Assembly: GCF_024170225.1 (NCBI RefSeq)
Contig: NZ_JALJXU010000005.1
Span: forward strand, 62,001-126,000
Length of the DNA: 64,000 bases
From: Streptococcus gallinaceus
Lineage (GTDB): Bacteria > Bacillota > Bacilli > Lactobacillales > Streptococcaceae
Direction: 5' to 3'
Shown piece by piece: positions 35,401 through 44,607 of this stretch; the first letter of the stretch is position 1; each line of letters opens with the position of its first letter. Under the pieces are notes generated by a model, which saw only the letters and a list, made by a program, of their open reading frames with translations, was not told the origin of the DNA and made no database searches. A program made the position numbers and the translations under genes.

Positions 35401-36513
35401 ATGACAGTCACAGGTATCATCGCCGAATTCAATCCCTTTCACAATGGGCATAAGTATTTGCTGAAGCAGGCTCAAGGGATCAAAATTGTTGCCATGTCGG
35501 GCAATTTTATGCAGCGGGGGGAGCCTGCTATTGTTGATAAGTGGACGCGCGCCCAGATGGCGCTGGAAAATGGAGCCGACCTCGTGGTCGAGCTCCCTTT
35601 TCTGGTTGCGGTGCAGTCGGCGGATTATTTTGCCCAAGGAGCCATAGACATTCTAGCAACGTTAGGTGTGGACAACTTAACCTTTGGTACCGAGTCGGTC
35701 CTTGATTACAACCACATTGGAGATATCTATGTGGAAAAGGCTGAGGAGATGACTGTCTTTTTAGAAAATCAGCCCGAGCACCTATCTTATCCACAGAAAA
35801 CGCAGGCCATGTGGGAGAAGTTTACGGGGATTCAATTTTCTGGCGATACGCCAAATCACATTTTGGGGCTTGCCTATACCAAGGCAGCAAGTCAAAAAGG
35901 TATCCGCTTGAATCCCGTTCAGCGGCAGGGTGCTGGTTATCATTCCAAGGAAAAAGAAGTCGAGTATGCTTCGGCGACCAGTATCCGTCAGCATAAGGCG
36001 GATAGGGACTTTGTCCAGAGTTTTATGCCTAGCGCAGAGCTGTTTTTGGAGAGTCCGCAAGTGTCTTGGGATAATTATTTTTCCCTCCTCAAATACCAAA
36101 TTCTCACCAATGCTGATCTGACGCAAATTTACCAAGTCAATGAAGAGGTTGCAAATCGGATTAAATCCCACATTCGCCATGTGGAAAATGTGGAGGAATT
36201 GGTGGATAAAGTGGCGACCAAACGCTACACGAAAGCGCGTGTGAGACGGATTTTGACTTATATTTTGGTCAATGCTGTGGAAAACTCGCTCCCAGAAGCC
36301 GTTCGAGTCCTCGGATTTACAGAAAGAGGGCGTCAGCACCTCAAAACTGTGAAAAAATCTATGGAAATCGTCTCACGAATAGGAGCTCAACCTTGGGATG
36401 ACTTGACCCAACAAGCCGATGCTGTCTACCAACTGGGAGATGAGAGAATAGCCGAGCAGACATGGGGGCGTGTGCTGGTGAGGGGAAAGTTAATAACTAA
36501 TATTTTAAAATAG
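35401..36513 (+). CDS. tmcAL: tRNA(Met) cytidine acetate ligase TmcAL
   Basis: 370-aa nucleotidyltransferase of the YlbM family that uses ATP and acetate to make ac4C34 in elongator tRNA-Met. HIGH-like motif [16 protein letters not shown] (~5-20), [10 protein letters not shown] (~37-46), the middle [20 protein letters not shown] and a C-terminal tRNA-binding region. Length normal. AAAGGA precedes the ATG. Confidence 0.94.
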   Translation: MTVTGIIAEFNPFHNGHKYLLKQAQGIKIVAMSGNFMQRGEPAIVDKWTRAQMALENGADLVVELPFLVAVQSADYFAQGAIDILATLGVDNLTFGTESVLDYNHIGDIYVEKAEEMTVFLENQPEHLSYPQKTQAMWEKFTGIQFSGDTPNHILGLAYTKAASQKGIRLNPVQRQGAGYHSKEKEVEYASATSIRQHKADRDFVQSFMPSAELFLESPQVSWDNYFSLLKYQILTNADLTQIYQVNEEVANRIKSHIRHVENVEELVDKVATKRYTKARVRRILTYILVNAVENSLPEAVRVLGFTERGRQHLKTVKKSMEIVSRIGAQPWDDLTQQADAVYQLGDERIAEQTWGRVLVRGKLITNILK

Positions 36514-36560
36514 TTTTAGAAATGGTAAAATAATATTAAGTTACTATAAAGGAGATATTT

Positions 36561-36923
36561 ATGGATACTCAAGCTCTTCAATGGACATTTGTTTCAGAAT
36601 GTGCCATTCCTAATGACGTTACTAATCTTTTGCTTCCTGGCGAAGATGCGGTTGCTGCTTATAAAACGATTCGTGACAGTGCTATTTTTACGACTAAGCG
36701 CCTCATTGTTCGTGACGCTCAAGGGTTGACTGGTAAAAAGGTGGAAATTTACTCACTTCCGTACTCATCAATCAATATGTGGTCATCTGAAAATGCAGGA
36801 TTATTAGATTTTAATTCTGAAGTAGAATTATGGACAAGAGCTGGACATATTAAGATTCAGTTGAAAAAGGGCGTGGATATTCGTCGATTTGATAAGCTCA
36901 TTGCACAGGCTTTGCTGGATTAA
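36561..36923 (+). CDS. Bacterial PH-domain protein
   Basis: 120-aa protein of the bacterial pleckstrin-homology-like family. It shows the pattern DSAIFTTKRLIVRDAQGLTGKKVEIYSLPYSSI followed by ELWTRAGHIKIQLKKGVDI. Soluble, no signal. Function unknown; such domains often sense envelope stress or oligomerise. AAAGGAG precedes the ATG. A MerR-type promoter follows. Confidence 0.85.
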   Translation: MDTQALQWTFVSECAIPNDVTNLLLPGEDAVAAYKTIRDSAIFTTKRLIVRDAQGLTGKKVEIYSLPYSSINMWSSENAGLLDFNSEVELWTRAGHIKIQLKKGVDIRRFDKLIAQALLD

Positions 36924-36939
36924 AATGATAACTTCCCCC

Positions 36940-36970
36940 TTGACCCTCACGTTACGTGATAGGCTATACT
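36940..36970 (+). promoter_or_regulatory. MerR-type promoter/operator (19-bp spacer) of the merR gene
   Basis: TTGACC (36940-36945) and TATACT (36965-36970) are separated by 19 bp, the long spacing typical of MerR-controlled promoters. The spacer holds the perfect inverted repeat TCACG-TTA-CGTGA (36947-36959). The regulator gene starts 18 nt downstream, so it is autoregulated. Confidence 0.9.
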
Positions 36971-36988
36971 CCTATAGAGAGGTAAACG

Positions 36989-37708
36989 ATGAAGACAGTT
37001 CAAGAGATGAGTCGGCTTTCGGGGATTAGCGTGCGCACGCTCCATTATTATGATGAGATTGGTTTATTTGCGCCTACTTTTGTGGGGGAAAATGGCTATC
37101 GCTATTATGATGATGAGTGCTTTGTTCGATTGCAGGAGATTCTCCTCTTTCGAGAGCTGGAGTTTCCTCTTAAAAAAATAAAAGAAATCATGGATAGTCC
37201 AGACTATGACCGAAGCCAGGCTTTGGCGGACCAGATTCGTTGGTTGGAGCTGAAAAAAGCTCACTTGGAAGCTGTCATTGATCAGGCGAAAGCCATGCAG
37301 AGAGGACGAAAAATGACTGATTTTACAGCCTATGATCAAACAGAACTAAATGCCTTTCGAGAGGAAGCAAGAGCTCGTTGGGGGCAGACATCAACCTATC
37401 AAGAATTTGAAAGCAAGCATAGTGCCAGCGATTTTTCAACAGTACCGCAAGTAATGAACCACATCATGGCAGACTTTGGAAAACTCAAGGAATTGCCGGT
37501 GGAAGATGCTCAGGTGCAAGCTCAAGTCAGGGCTTTGCAGGAATATATCACGGCAAATTTTTATACTTGTACCGATGAAATCTTGGCAAGCCTGGGACAG
37601 ATGTATGTGGCAGACGAGCGTTTCACGAAGAATATTGATCGTGCAGGTGGTCAAGGCACCGCAACTTTTATCTCACAGGCCATCGCTCTGTATTGTCAGG
37701 GCAGTTAG
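36989..37708 (+). CDS. MerR family regulator with TipAS-like drug-binding domain
   Basis: 239 aa. The N-terminal MerR helix-turn-helix (MKTVQEMSRLSGISVRTLHYYDE) and wing end near 70; a dimerisation helix follows. The C-terminal domain (~115-239) resembles TipAS (HSASDFSTVPQVMNHIMADFGKL; YTCTDEILASLGQMYVADERFTKNID), which binds large thiopeptide-like ligands or other antimicrobials. It is transcribed from its own MerR-type promoter. No adjacent drug pump, so target genes other than itself are unknown. Confidence 0.9.
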   Translation: MKTVQEMSRLSGISVRTLHYYDEIGLFAPTFVGENGYRYYDDECFVRLQEILLFRELEFPLKKIKEIMDSPDYDRSQALADQIRWLELKKAHLEAVIDQAKAMQRGRKMTDFTAYDQTELNAFREEARARWGQTSTYQEFESKHSASDFSTVPQVMNHIMADFGKLKELPVEDAQVQAQVRALQEYITANFYTCTDEILASLGQMYVADERFTKNIDRAGGQGTATFISQAIALYCQGS

Positions 37709-37720
37709 ACAAAAATAAAT

Positions 37721-37756
37721 CCCACAGAGAGCGAACTTTCTGTGGGTTCTTTTTTA
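37721..37756. terminator. Terminator between merR and glpF (convergent)
   Basis: CCCACAGAGAG (37721-37731) pairs with CTTTCTGTGGG (37736-37746), one G-T pair, loop CGAA, then TTCTTTTTT. Confidence 0.9.
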
Positions 37757-38467
37757 TAGCATGCCGAGAGCTAAGTTGTAAATGATGGCACCGATGATAC
37801 CGCCTACGATTGGTCCAGCTACTGGGATCCAAGCGTAAGACCAGTCAGAGTCTCCTTTGTTTGGAATTGGGAGTATGGCGTGCATGATACGAGGACCGAG
37901 GTCACGCGCTGGGTTGATGGCATAGCCTGTTGTTGGGCCAAGTGAGAAACCAACGGCAAAGATGACAAGACCAACGATAATTGGGCCAAGGCCTGCGGCT
38001 ACCTTGTTAGGACCGATAGCCATAATGGTCATGACAAGAACAGCTGTTCCAAGTGCTTCTCCTAAAAAGTTTGAAGGAGTATGGCGGATAGCAGGTCCAG
38101 TTGAGAAACTAGCCAAAATCAAGCCTTTGTCTTTTGTTTCACTCCAGTGAGGGTAGTAGTGGAGATAGAGGACAAGAGCGGCTAGCATGGCGCCTAAAAA
38201 TTGGGCGATGATAAATGGAAATACTTGGCTCCAAGCAAGTGCGCCGATAGAAGCCATGGCAAGTGTTACGGCAGGATTGAGGTGGGCAGGGCCAAAGAGT
38301 CCAGATACGTAGACGGCAACGGTACAAGCAATGCCCCAACCAAGGACAATAGCTGTCCAGCCAGTCCCTTCTTCCTTGGTCTTGCTGAGAATGTTCCCTG
38401 CGACAACCCCGTCTCCGAGGAGAACCAGGATAAAGGTTCCTATAAATTCACCGAAAAATTGAGTCAT
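37754..38467 (-). CDS. glpF: Aquaglyceroporin/glycerol uptake facilitator
   Basis: 237-aa MIP channel with six hydrophobic helices and the two pore motifs as LNPAVTLAMAS (~62-72) and INPARDLGPR (~186-195). The Asp after the second NPA favours the glycerol-conducting branch. Last gene of dhaK-dhaL-dhaM-glpF, so it probably supplies dihydroxyacetone or glycerol. AAAGGAG precedes the ATG. Confidence 0.93.
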   Translation of the reverse strand: MTQFFGEFIGTFILVLLGDGVVAGNILSKTKEEGTGWTAIVLGWGIACTVAVYVSGLFGPAHLNPAVTLAMASIGALAWSQVFPFIIAQFLGAMLAALVLYLHYYPHWSETKDKGLILASFSTGPAIRHTPSNFLGEALGTAVLVMTIMAIGPNKVAAGLGPIIVGLVIFAVGFSLGPTTGYAINPARDLGPRIMHAILPIPNKGDSDWSYAWIPVAGPIVGGIIGAIIYNLALGML

Positions 38468-38478
38468 GATAATCTCCT

Positions 38479-38853
38479 TTATTTATTGATAGTGAGTTCA
38501 TCAAGTTGTGCCTTGACGCTATCGAGGTCTGCACCAGCTTGCAAGAGAGCAGCAGCAGTGTAGGTTCCTTCAACGATTGGGACAGAATTGATGAGGATGG
38601 TTTTGTCTGAAAAGTCAGCGACTAATTCCAAGTTCATCTTGGCAGAACCTAGGTCAAAAAAGGCGAGTAGGGTGTCTTTTTCATTTTGCTCTACTACGGC
38701 TTGAACTTGGTCAAATGATGTGCCGATGCCACCATCTTCGGTCCCGCCGACATAGGTGATGGAGACATCTTTTGCCACTTCTGAGATGAGGTCAATGACG
38801 CCTTGCGCAATGTTTTTTGAGTGTGAAACGACAACAATACCGACATCAGCCAT
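38479..38853 (-). CDS. dhaM: PTS-dependent dihydroxyacetone kinase phosphotransferase subunit DhaM
   Basis: 124-aa EIIA-mannose-like phosphocarrier. Phospho-His11 in VVVSHSKNIAQG and GTEDGGIGTSFDQV (~37-50) are typical. Single-domain as in lactococci, without the fused HPr/EI domains of E. coli. The ATG follows the dhaL stop with no gap, so translation is coupled. It passes phosphate from HPr to ADP bound on DhaL. Confidence 0.94.
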   Translation of the reverse strand: MADVGIVVVSHSKNIAQGVIDLISEVAKDVSITYVGGTEDGGIGTSFDQVQAVVEQNEKDTLLAFFDLGSAKMNLELVADFSDKTILINSVPIVEGTYTAAALLQAGADLDSVKAQLDELTINK

Positions 38854-39429
38854 TTAGATACCTCCGACTTCAAGTAATGATTTAAAGAGTAGACCAGATG
38901 AGAGTGAACCTGGGTCGATGTGCCCAATCGAGCGCTCACCCACATAGGAAGCACGACCTTTTGTGGCTTTCAAGTCTTTTGTAGCTTCAACCAGCTCATC
39001 AATCAGCGCTTCAGAAAGAGTCCCCTTTTTAGCGGCTGTGACCACACCAGACCAGACATCGACCATGGTTTTTTCATTGACCTTTGCTTTTCCTCGTTTT
39101 TGAATCATTTCAAGGCCGCTAGCTAGGACGTCTGCGATGGGAGCGCCGGCTTGTTCCGCCTTGGTCATGCCCATAAAAGCAGAGCCATATAGAGGACCAG
39201 AAGCGCCTCCAACCTTGCTTAAGAGCTGCATAGAGACCATTTTTAGGACATCGGCTGCGCTAGCAAAATCAGTATCGAGATTTTCTACGACACTTGCCAT
39301 GCCGCGTGCCATATTGCCACCATGGTCTCCGTCTCCGATAGGAGTGTCGAGCTCTGAGAGGTAGTCTTTGTGTTCTTGGATTTTCGCGTTGAAAGTTGTC
39401 ATCCAAGCTTTAGCAGTTTGTACATCCAT
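38854..39429 (-). CDS. dhaL: Dihydroxyacetone kinase subunit DhaL (ADP-binding)
   Basis: 191-aa subunit that holds ADP-Mg as a cofactor. Mg-binding Asp residues lie in ELDTPIGDGDHGGN (Asp28, Asp33, Asp35), and later GGASGPLYGSAF and DPGSLSSGLLF. I start it at ATG 39429 after AAGGAG; a longer opening overlaps the dhaK 3' end. Second gene of the operon. Confidence 0.95.
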   Translation of the reverse strand: MDVQTAKAWMTTFNAKIQEHKDYLSELDTPIGDGDHGGNMARGMASVVENLDTDFASAADVLKMVSMQLLSKVGGASGPLYGSAFMGMTKAEQAGAPIADVLASGLEMIQKRGKAKVNEKTMVDVWSGVVTAAKKGTLSEALIDELVEATKDLKATKGRASYVGERSIGHIDPGSLSSGLLFKSLLEVGGI

Positions 39430-39439
39430 TGTGTTCTCC

Positions 39440-40432
39440 TTATCCCCAAGCAATAGTAGTGACTGGACTTTCAAGGGCAGCACGCCAGTCTTCATTCTCT
39501 AACTGAATCAAGGTCAATGACAAGCCAGCCATATCAATAGAGGTCATGTAATTGCCTAATTTTTTGTAGGTAACAGTCACTCCTTTTTCAGCCAAGAGTT
39601 GAGCCACATCATTGGCAAATATGTATTGTTCCATAAGAGGTGTAGCGCCCAGGCCGTTGATGAGAAGTCCGAATTTATCGCCAGCTTTGGCGCTAAATGA
39701 GTCAACCAGTTTTGTGACGAGTTCTTGGGCTAATTCGTGAGAGCTTTGCATTTTTTCCTTGTGGTAGCCGGGCTCTCCGTGGATACCGATACCGAACTCG
39801 ATTTCGTCTTCTTCAAGGACAAAACCTGGTTTACCTACTTCAGGAACAGTTACGCCGCTGAGTGCGAGACCCGCAGTGTGAATGTGTTTGACTAATTCGT
39901 CTGCGCAAGCTTTGATGTCTTCAAGTGATTTGCCAGCGCGAGCCATTTCCCCAAGAATTTTATGAACAAAGATGGTACCAGCCACTCCGCGGCGTCCTTG
40001 GGTATAAAGGCTATCTTCCACAGCAATGTCGTCATCCACAATGACACTAGCAACTTGGATGCCTTCCATTTCAGCCATATCTTGCGCCATTTCAAAATTC
40101 ATGACGTCGCCAGAATAGTTTTTGATGACCATGAAAACGCCAGCGCCTTCGTCAGCTTCTTTGATAGCCTCAAAGACTTGGTCAGGTGTTGGAGAAGTAA
40201 AGACAGCACCGCAGACAGCTGCAGAGAGCATACCGTCACCGACAAATCCAGCGTGAGAAGGTTCGTGTCCACTTCCGCCCCCAGAGATGATGCCGACCTT
40301 ACCAGTTTTTTCAGCATTGCGCGCGATAATGTCAAATCCGTCCACACGATGCACAAGGTCGCTATGAACAAAAGCTAGTCCATTTAGCATTTCAGGGAGG
40401 ACGTCAGTTGGTTTGTTAATGATTTTTTTCAT
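39440..40432 (-). CDS. dhaK: Dihydroxyacetone kinase subunit DhaK
   Basis: 330-aa substrate-binding subunit. It shares the E. coli numbering of key residues: the DHA-linking His218 in [10 protein letters not shown] and Asp109 in [10 protein letters not shown]. Also [18 protein letters not shown] (~48-65). It phosphorylates dihydroxyacetone to DHAP with DhaL and DhaM. First gene of the operon; its promoter region carries the DhaS-type operator shared with divergent dhaS. Confidence 0.96.
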   Translation of the reverse strand: MKKIINKPTDVLPEMLNGLAFVHSDLVHRVDGFDIIARNAEKTGKVGIISGGGSGHEPSHAGFVGDGMLSAAVCGAVFTSPTPDQVFEAIKEADEGAGVFMVIKNYSGDVMNFEMAQDMAEMEGIQVASVIVDDDIAVEDSLYTQGRRGVAGTIFVHKILGEMARAGKSLEDIKACADELVKHIHTAGLALSGVTVPEVGKPGFVLEEDEIEFGIGIHGEPGYHKEKMQSSHELAQELVTKLVDSFSAKAGDKFGLLINGLGATPLMEQYIFANDVAQLLAEKGVTVTYKKLGNYMTSIDMAGLSLTLIQLENEDWRAALESPVTTIAWG

Positions 40433-40494
40433 GAGAATAACTCCTTTGTGATTTTTACAGTTTTATTATAAATCTTGTAAGCCTTTTCTGGAAT

Positions 40495-40516
40495 GGACAA
40501 AAGAGAAGTTCTGTCC
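40495..40516. promoter_or_regulatory. DhaS operator between dhaK and dhaS
   Basis: Inverted repeat GGACA-N12-TGTCC (40495-40499 and 40512-40516). It matches the half-sites and spacing of the lactococcal DhaS operator (GGACACAT-N6-ATTTGTCC, known from literature). On the dhaK side it lies about 25 bp upstream of a TATAAT (40470-40465, minus strand) with no good -35, fitting an activated promoter. Confidence 0.8.
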
Positions 40517-40520
40517 GCTT

Positions 40521-40534
40521 TGAAATGGTTTTCA
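40521..40534 (+). promoter_or_regulatory. cre site overlapping the dhaS promoter
   Basis: TGAAATGGTTTTCA fits 13 of 14 positions of the cre consensus. It overlaps the -35 of a dhaS promoter TTTTCA (40529-40534), 17-bp spacer, TACACT (40552-40557). Confidence 0.72.
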
Positions 40535-40591
40535 ATCACCGGAAAACGTGATACACTAAAGGAAATCAATTCGTATAGATAGGAGGAAAGA

Positions 40592-41131
40592 ATGGTCTCC
40601 TCGTTGATTACAAAAAAGCGGATTGCAAAGGCTTTTAAAAAGTTATTTGTGACCCAACCTTTCGATAAAATTTCGGTTCGGGATATTATGGAAGAGGCAG
40701 GTGTGAGACGGCAGACTTTCTACAATCATTTTGTGGATAAGTACGAGCTGCTGGAATGGATTTTTCAGACCGAGTTGCGAGAGCAAGTGACGGATAATCT
40801 GGACTATATATCTGGGATGCAATTGCTCACCGAGTTGCTGCATTTTTTCCAGAGCAATCGGGAATTTTATAAGAAACTCTTTGACATTGCAGATCAGAAT
40901 GATTTTTCTTCCTACTTTGAGGGCTATTGCCAGCAATTGATTGACAAATTGATAGCGGATTACCGTATTCGAGAGTTTGAAGTAGCTGAAGAAAGAGAGT
41001 TGTTTGTCACCTATCATAGTCTGGCTTTGGCCAATCTCATCAAGCATTACCTCACTTGCTCGACGGGCTATTGCCAGCTAGATAGTCAGGCAATTGTGCA
41101 ATTGATTACGACGTCATTAGAAAATTATTAG
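40592..41131 (+). CDS. dhaS: DhaS, TetR-family activator of the dha operon
   Basis: 179 aa. N-terminal TetR helix-turn-helix (TKKRIAKAFKKLFVTQPFDKISVRDIMEEAGVRRQTFYNHF, ~7-47 in parts), then an all-helical domain that in L. lactis binds DhaQ. It should activate dhaKLM when DhaQ carries dihydroxyacetone. AGGAGG precedes the ATG. The dhaQ gene follows after 10 nt. Confidence 0.92.
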   Translation: MVSSLITKKRIAKAFKKLFVTQPFDKISVRDIMEEAGVRRQTFYNHFVDKYELLEWIFQTELREQVTDNLDYISGMQLLTELLHFFQSNREFYKKLFDIADQNDFSSYFEGYCQQLIDKLIADYRIREFEVAEERELFVTYHSLALANLIKHYLTCSTGYCQLDSQAIVQLITTSLENY

Positions 41132-41141
41132 GTAGAGACTT

Positions 41142-42128
41142 ATGGTACAGGTATGTAATAAAGGAATGGATTTTGTTTTGGAAAATATCGAAGCCATCAC
41201 AAAAATCAATCCCCATCTCAAACAAATTGGAAATTTACCGGCGATTTATCATCAAGGGGTGTCAGAGCAGCAGATTCCCATCTTATCAGGCGGAGGGAGT
41301 GGCCACGAGCCAGCTCACTTTGGCTATGTCGGGCAGGGAATGCTGACAGCGGCGATTAGCGGTCCGATTTTTGTCCCACCGTGTGCTGCAGATATTTTGG
41401 AAGTTATCCGTTTCTTGGATAAGGGCAGGGGCGTTTTTGTCATCGTCAAAAACTTTGAAGCAGACTTGAGAGAGTTTTCGCAGGCCATTCATGCGGCGCG
41501 TGCGGAAGGAATTGCTGTCAAATACGTCGTGTCCCATGATGACATTTCCGTAGAGACAGCCAGCTTTCAATTACGGCATCGAGGGGTGGCAGGGACGATT
41601 TTGCTGCACAAGATTTTGGGAGAAGCGGCAGCTCGTGGCGCTAGTTTGGATCAATTAGAAGCCTTGGGCTTGCAGCTAGCGACTTCTATGGCTACACTGG
41701 GTTTTGCCACAAAACCAGCTACTATACTGGGGGACAATCATCCCATGTTTCAGCTGGAGGAAGGGTATATTTCCTTTGGAATCGGCATTCACGGCGAGCC
41801 GGGTTATCGGACAGTTCCGTTTGACTCCTCAGCTGCCTTGGCCAATGAGCTCATCAATAAACTAAAAATGAAACTGAAGTGGCAGGATGGGGATGCCTAT
41901 ATCCTACTCATCAACAATCTCGGTGCGACTTCTAAGATGGAGGAGCTGATTTTCACCAATGATGTGCTGGATTTCCTCGCCTTGGACGACTTAGAGATGG
42001 CCTTTACAAAGACAGGGCATTTGATTACCAGCTTGGACATGGCTGGTTTGTCCATCACGCTTTGTCGTCTGCAAGATGCCAAGTGGCTGGACTATTTACA
42101 GGCTCCCACAGATGCCTTTGGTTGGTAA
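41142..42128 (+). CDS. dhaQ: DhaQ, DhaK-like dihydroxyacetone-sensing co-activator
   Basis: 328-aa DhaK paralogue. It keeps the substrate-binding [10 protein letters not shown]-type loop ([20 protein letters not shown]) and the covalent His217 ([10 protein letters not shown]), but the kinase loop is changed (KNFEADLREF instead of [10 protein letters not shown]). As in L. lactis, it should bind dihydroxyacetone and complex with DhaS, without phosphorylating it. Adjacent to dhaS and divergent from dhaK, as expected. Confidence 0.92.
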   Translation: MVQVCNKGMDFVLENIEAITKINPHLKQIGNLPAIYHQGVSEQQIPILSGGGSGHEPAHFGYVGQGMLTAAISGPIFVPPCAADILEVIRFLDKGRGVFVIVKNFEADLREFSQAIHAARAEGIAVKYVVSHDDISVETASFQLRHRGVAGTILLHKILGEAAARGASLDQLEALGLQLATSMATLGFATKPATILGDNHPMFQLEEGYISFGIGIHGEPGYRTVPFDSSAALANELINKLKMKLKWQDGDAYILLINNLGATSKMEELIFTNDVLDFLALDDLEMAFTKTGHLITSLDMAGLSITLCRLQDAKWLDYLQAPTDAFGW

Positions 42129-42138
42129 ATGAAGTTGA

Positions 42139-42176
42139 AAACATCGTCTGTTTAGCGGGCGGTGTTTCTTTTTTAA
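42139..42176 (+). terminator. Terminator after dhaQ
   Basis: AAACATCGTCTG pairs with GGGCGGTGTTT through several G-U pairs, loop TTTAGC, then TCTTTTTT. Confidence 0.78.
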
Positions 42177-42180
42177 AAAA

Positions 42181-42234
42181 GGTCAAAAATAGTCAGTCAA
42201 AACTATTGACCTTTACTGACTAATGGAGTATAAT
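42181..42234 (+). promoter_or_regulatory. clpL promoter with two CtsR boxes
   Basis: TTGACC (42206-42211), a 17-bp spacer and TATAAT (42229-42234). CtsR-like heptad repeats lie at 42181-42197 (GGTCAAAAATAGTCAGT, 15/17 of RGTCAAANANRGTCAAA) and on the minus strand at 42221-42205, overlapping the -35. This predicts repression by CtsR and heat or stress induction. Confidence 0.88.
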
Positions 42235-42288
42235 GGGTACATAAGGTCAAGAAACCTTAGTTGAAAAGAAAAGTTGGAGGTGGCTGAC

Positions 42289-42387
42289 ATGAGAAGTCAT
42301 TTCATTTTTGAAGAAAAAGTCAGTTATAGTCAGAACTATGTTACTGAGCCTGAAATTATTCCGAGACAGGCAGGCTTTTATTTTTAG
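42289..42387 (+). CDS. Possible 32-codon leader ORF upstream of clpL
   Basis: ATG at 42289 lies 9 nt after GGAGG (42276-42280), and 32 codons run to a TAG. The peptide (MRSHFIFEEKVSYSQNYV...) is not recognised. It overlaps one CtsR-like box and the terminator-like hairpin at 42347-42385. It could be a regulatory leader peptide or a chance ORF in a long 5' UTR. Confidence 0.45.
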   Translation: MRSHFIFEEKVSYSQNYVTEPEIIPRQAGFYF

Positions 42388-42411
42388 ACAAAAAGGTCAG
42401 TAATAGTCAAA
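42318..42411 (+). promoter_or_regulatory. Two further CtsR-like boxes in the clpL leader
   Basis: AGTCAGTTATAGTCAGA (42318-42334, 14/17) and GGTCAGTAATAGTCAAA (42395-42411, 15/17). They lie 84 and 161 nt downstream of the -10 box, the second next to the clpL SD (GGGGAG). This makes four CtsR-like sites in ~230 bp. Confidence 0.75.
42347..42385 (+). terminator. Terminator-like hairpin in the clpL leader
   Basis: AGCCTG (42347-42352) pairs with CAGGCT (42371-42376), followed by TTTATTTTT. A competing inner pairing CCTG/CAGG exists. The long loop makes it weak; it may act as an attenuator. Confidence 0.5.
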
Positions 42412-42424
42412 AGGGGAGAACACA

Positions 42425-44518
42425 ATGAACAACAATTTTAATAACTTTAACAATATGGACGATATTTTCAATCAACTCATGGGGAATATGGGCGGCTATC
42501 GTTCTGAAAATCGCCGTTACCTCATCAATGGCCGCGAGGTCACACCGGAAGAATTTGCGGTCTACCGTCAAACTGGTCAATTACCACAAGAAGACGGGGC
42601 GCAAGCCATTTCCCAAAAACAAGGGCAAGTCAAGCAAGATGGTATCTTGGCCAAGCTGGGAACCAACTTAACGGAAGAAGCGCGTCAGGGCAAGCTTGAT
42701 CCTGTCATCGGACGCAACAAGGAAATTCAAGAAACGGCTGAGATTCTTTCTCGTCGGACTAAGAACAATCCTGTATTGGTCGGTGATGCGGGTGTCGGCA
42801 AGACTGCCGTTGTCGAAGGCTTAGCACAAGCCATTGTTGCAGGCGATGTGCCAGCGGCTATCAAGAATCAAGAAATCATCAGCATTGATATTTCTGGCCT
42901 GGAAGCGGGCACTCAGTACCGTGGAGCTTTTGAGGAAAATATTCAAAACTTGGTGGAAGAAGTCAAGGCGGCGGGCAATATTATTCTTTTCTTTGATGAA
43001 ATTCATCAAATCTTAGGCGCGGGCTCGACTGGTGGTGATTCAGGTTCCAAGGGCTTGGCAGACATGATTAAACCAGCTCTATCACGGGGTGAGTTGACGA
43101 TTATCGGGGCTTCTACACAGGATGAATACCGCAATACCATTTTGAAAAACGCAGCTTTGGCTCGTCGTTTCAATGAGGTCAAGGTCAATGCCCCATCACC
43201 AGAAGATACCTTGGAAATCTTGAAGGGCATTCGCGCTCTTTATGAAGAACACCATAATGTCATCTTGCCAGACCAAGTCTTGAAGGCAGCGGTCGATTAC
43301 TCTATTCAGTACATTCCGCAACGGAGTTTGCCAGATAAGGCTATCGATTTGGTAGATATGACCGCAGCACACTTGGCAGCGCAACATCCTGTGACAGATG
43401 TCAAGTCCATCGAAGGTGAGATAGGGCATCAAAAGAAACTGCAAGAAACCTATGCTGAGCAAGAAGATTATGAGCAAGCTCTTAAAGCTAAAGTTCGTAT
43501 CGAGGAGTTGCAAAAGCAGATTGAAAACCATACCGAAGACAAAAAAGTAACCGCAACAGTCAACGATATTGCCCAATCAGTTGAGCGCTTGACAGGCATC
43601 CCTGTTTCTCAAATGGGTGCTTCTGATATCGAACGTCTCAAGGAAATGGCCACTCGTTTGGAAGGGAAAGTGATTGGACAAGACCAGGCTGTGGAAGCAG
43701 TAGCGCGTGCGATTCGCCGTAATCGTGCGGGCTTTGATGATGGCAATCGTCCAATCGGCAGCTTCCTCTTCGTTGGTCCAACAGGTGTCGGTAAGACCGA
43801 GTTGGCCAAGCAGTTGGCACTGGATATGTTTGGCACCAAGGAAGCTATTATCCGCTTAGATATGTCCGAATATAGTGATCGGACAGCAGTTTCTAAGCTG
43901 ATCGGAACGACAGCAGGTTATGTGGGCTACGATGATAATTCCCATACTCTGACTGAGCGCGTGCGCCGCAATCCTTACTCGATTGTCCTTCTGGATGAGA
44001 TTGAAAAGGCGGATCCGCAGGTCATTACCCTCTTGCTCCAAGTGCTGGACGACGGCCGTTTGACAGATGGACAAGGCAATACCGTTAACTTCAAGAACAC
44101 GGTGATTATCGCAACTTCAAACGCTGGATTCGGGCATGATTTTGCTGGAGAAATGGCAGAGCTACCAATCGTGGAACGCATCGCACCATACTTCCGCCCA
44201 GAATTTCTCAATCGATTCAACGCTGTTATCGAATTTACCAAGTTGAGTAAGGAAGACCTCGGCGAAATTGTAGACCTCATGCTTAAGGAAGTCAATCAAA
44301 CCTTGTCGAAGAAAGGTCTGGATTTGACAGTTAGCGACGAGGTCATTCAACACCTAATTGAAGAAGGTTATGACGAAGCAATGGGGGTACGTCCACTCCG
44401 TCGGGTCATTGAAAGTCAAATCCGTGACAAAGTCACAGACTTCTACCTTGACCACACAGACGTACAACACCTCAAAGCTGAATTGGATAATCAAGAAGTT
44501 CACATTTGTGTAGCATAA
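42425..44518 (+). CDS. clpL: ATP-dependent chaperone ClpL
   Basis: 697-aa Clp/HSP100 ATPase with two AAA+ domains. Walker A motifs are at 120-127 (GDAGVGKT) and 451-458 (GPTGVGKT); a middle helical region lies at ~330-390. The N-terminus is short, Asn-rich ([14 protein letters not shown]) and lacks the ClpC-type N-domain, as usual for ClpL. ClpL does not need ClpP and promotes thermotolerance and refolding. CtsR boxes upstream predict heat-shock control. Confidence 0.95.
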   Translation: MNNNFNNFNNMDDIFNQLMGNMGGYRSENRRYLINGREVTPEEFAVYRQTGQLPQEDGAQAISQKQGQVKQDGILAKLGTNLTEEARQGKLDPVIGRNKEIQETAEILSRRTKNNPVLVGDAGVGKTAVVEGLAQAIVAGDVPAAIKNQEIISIDISGLEAGTQYRGAFEENIQNLVEEVKAAGNIILFFDEIHQILGAGSTGGDSGSKGLADMIKPALSRGELTIIGASTQDEYRNTILKNAALARRFNEVKVNAPSPEDTLEILKGIRALYEEHHNVILPDQVLKAAVDYSIQYIPQRSLPDKAIDLVDMTAAHLAAQHPVTDVKSIEGEIGHQKKLQETYAEQEDYEQALKAKVRIEELQKQIENHTEDKKVTATVNDIAQSVERLTGIPVSQMGASDIERLKEMATRLEGKVIGQDQAVEAVARAIRRNRAGFDDGNRPIGSFLFVGPTGVGKTELAKQLALDMFGTKEAIIRLDMSEYSDRTAVSKLIGTTAGYVGYDDNSHTLTERVRRNPYSIVLLDEIEKADPQVITLLLQVLDDGRLTDGQGNTVNFKNTVIIATSNAGFGHDFAGEMAELPIVERIAPYFRPEFLNRFNAVIEFTKLSKEDLGEIVDLMLKEVNQTLSKKGLDLTVSDEVIQHLIEEGYDEAMGVRPLRRVIESQIRDKVTDFYLDHTDVQHLKAELDNQEVHICVA

Positions 44519-44554
44519 GTGAGAGGATGTTGGGAAGACTCACATAAGTTTAGA

Positions 44555-44607
44555 TAAAAATTGCATGAAATTCTTTGTTTCAAAACATTAATTTCATGCG
44601 ATTTTTA
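44555..44607 (+). terminator. Strong terminator after clpL
   Basis: 17-bp stem AAAAATTGCATGAAATT/AATTTCATGCGATTTTT (44556-44572 with 44590-44606, one T-G pair), a 17-nt loop, T-rich 3' arm. Confidence 0.85.
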
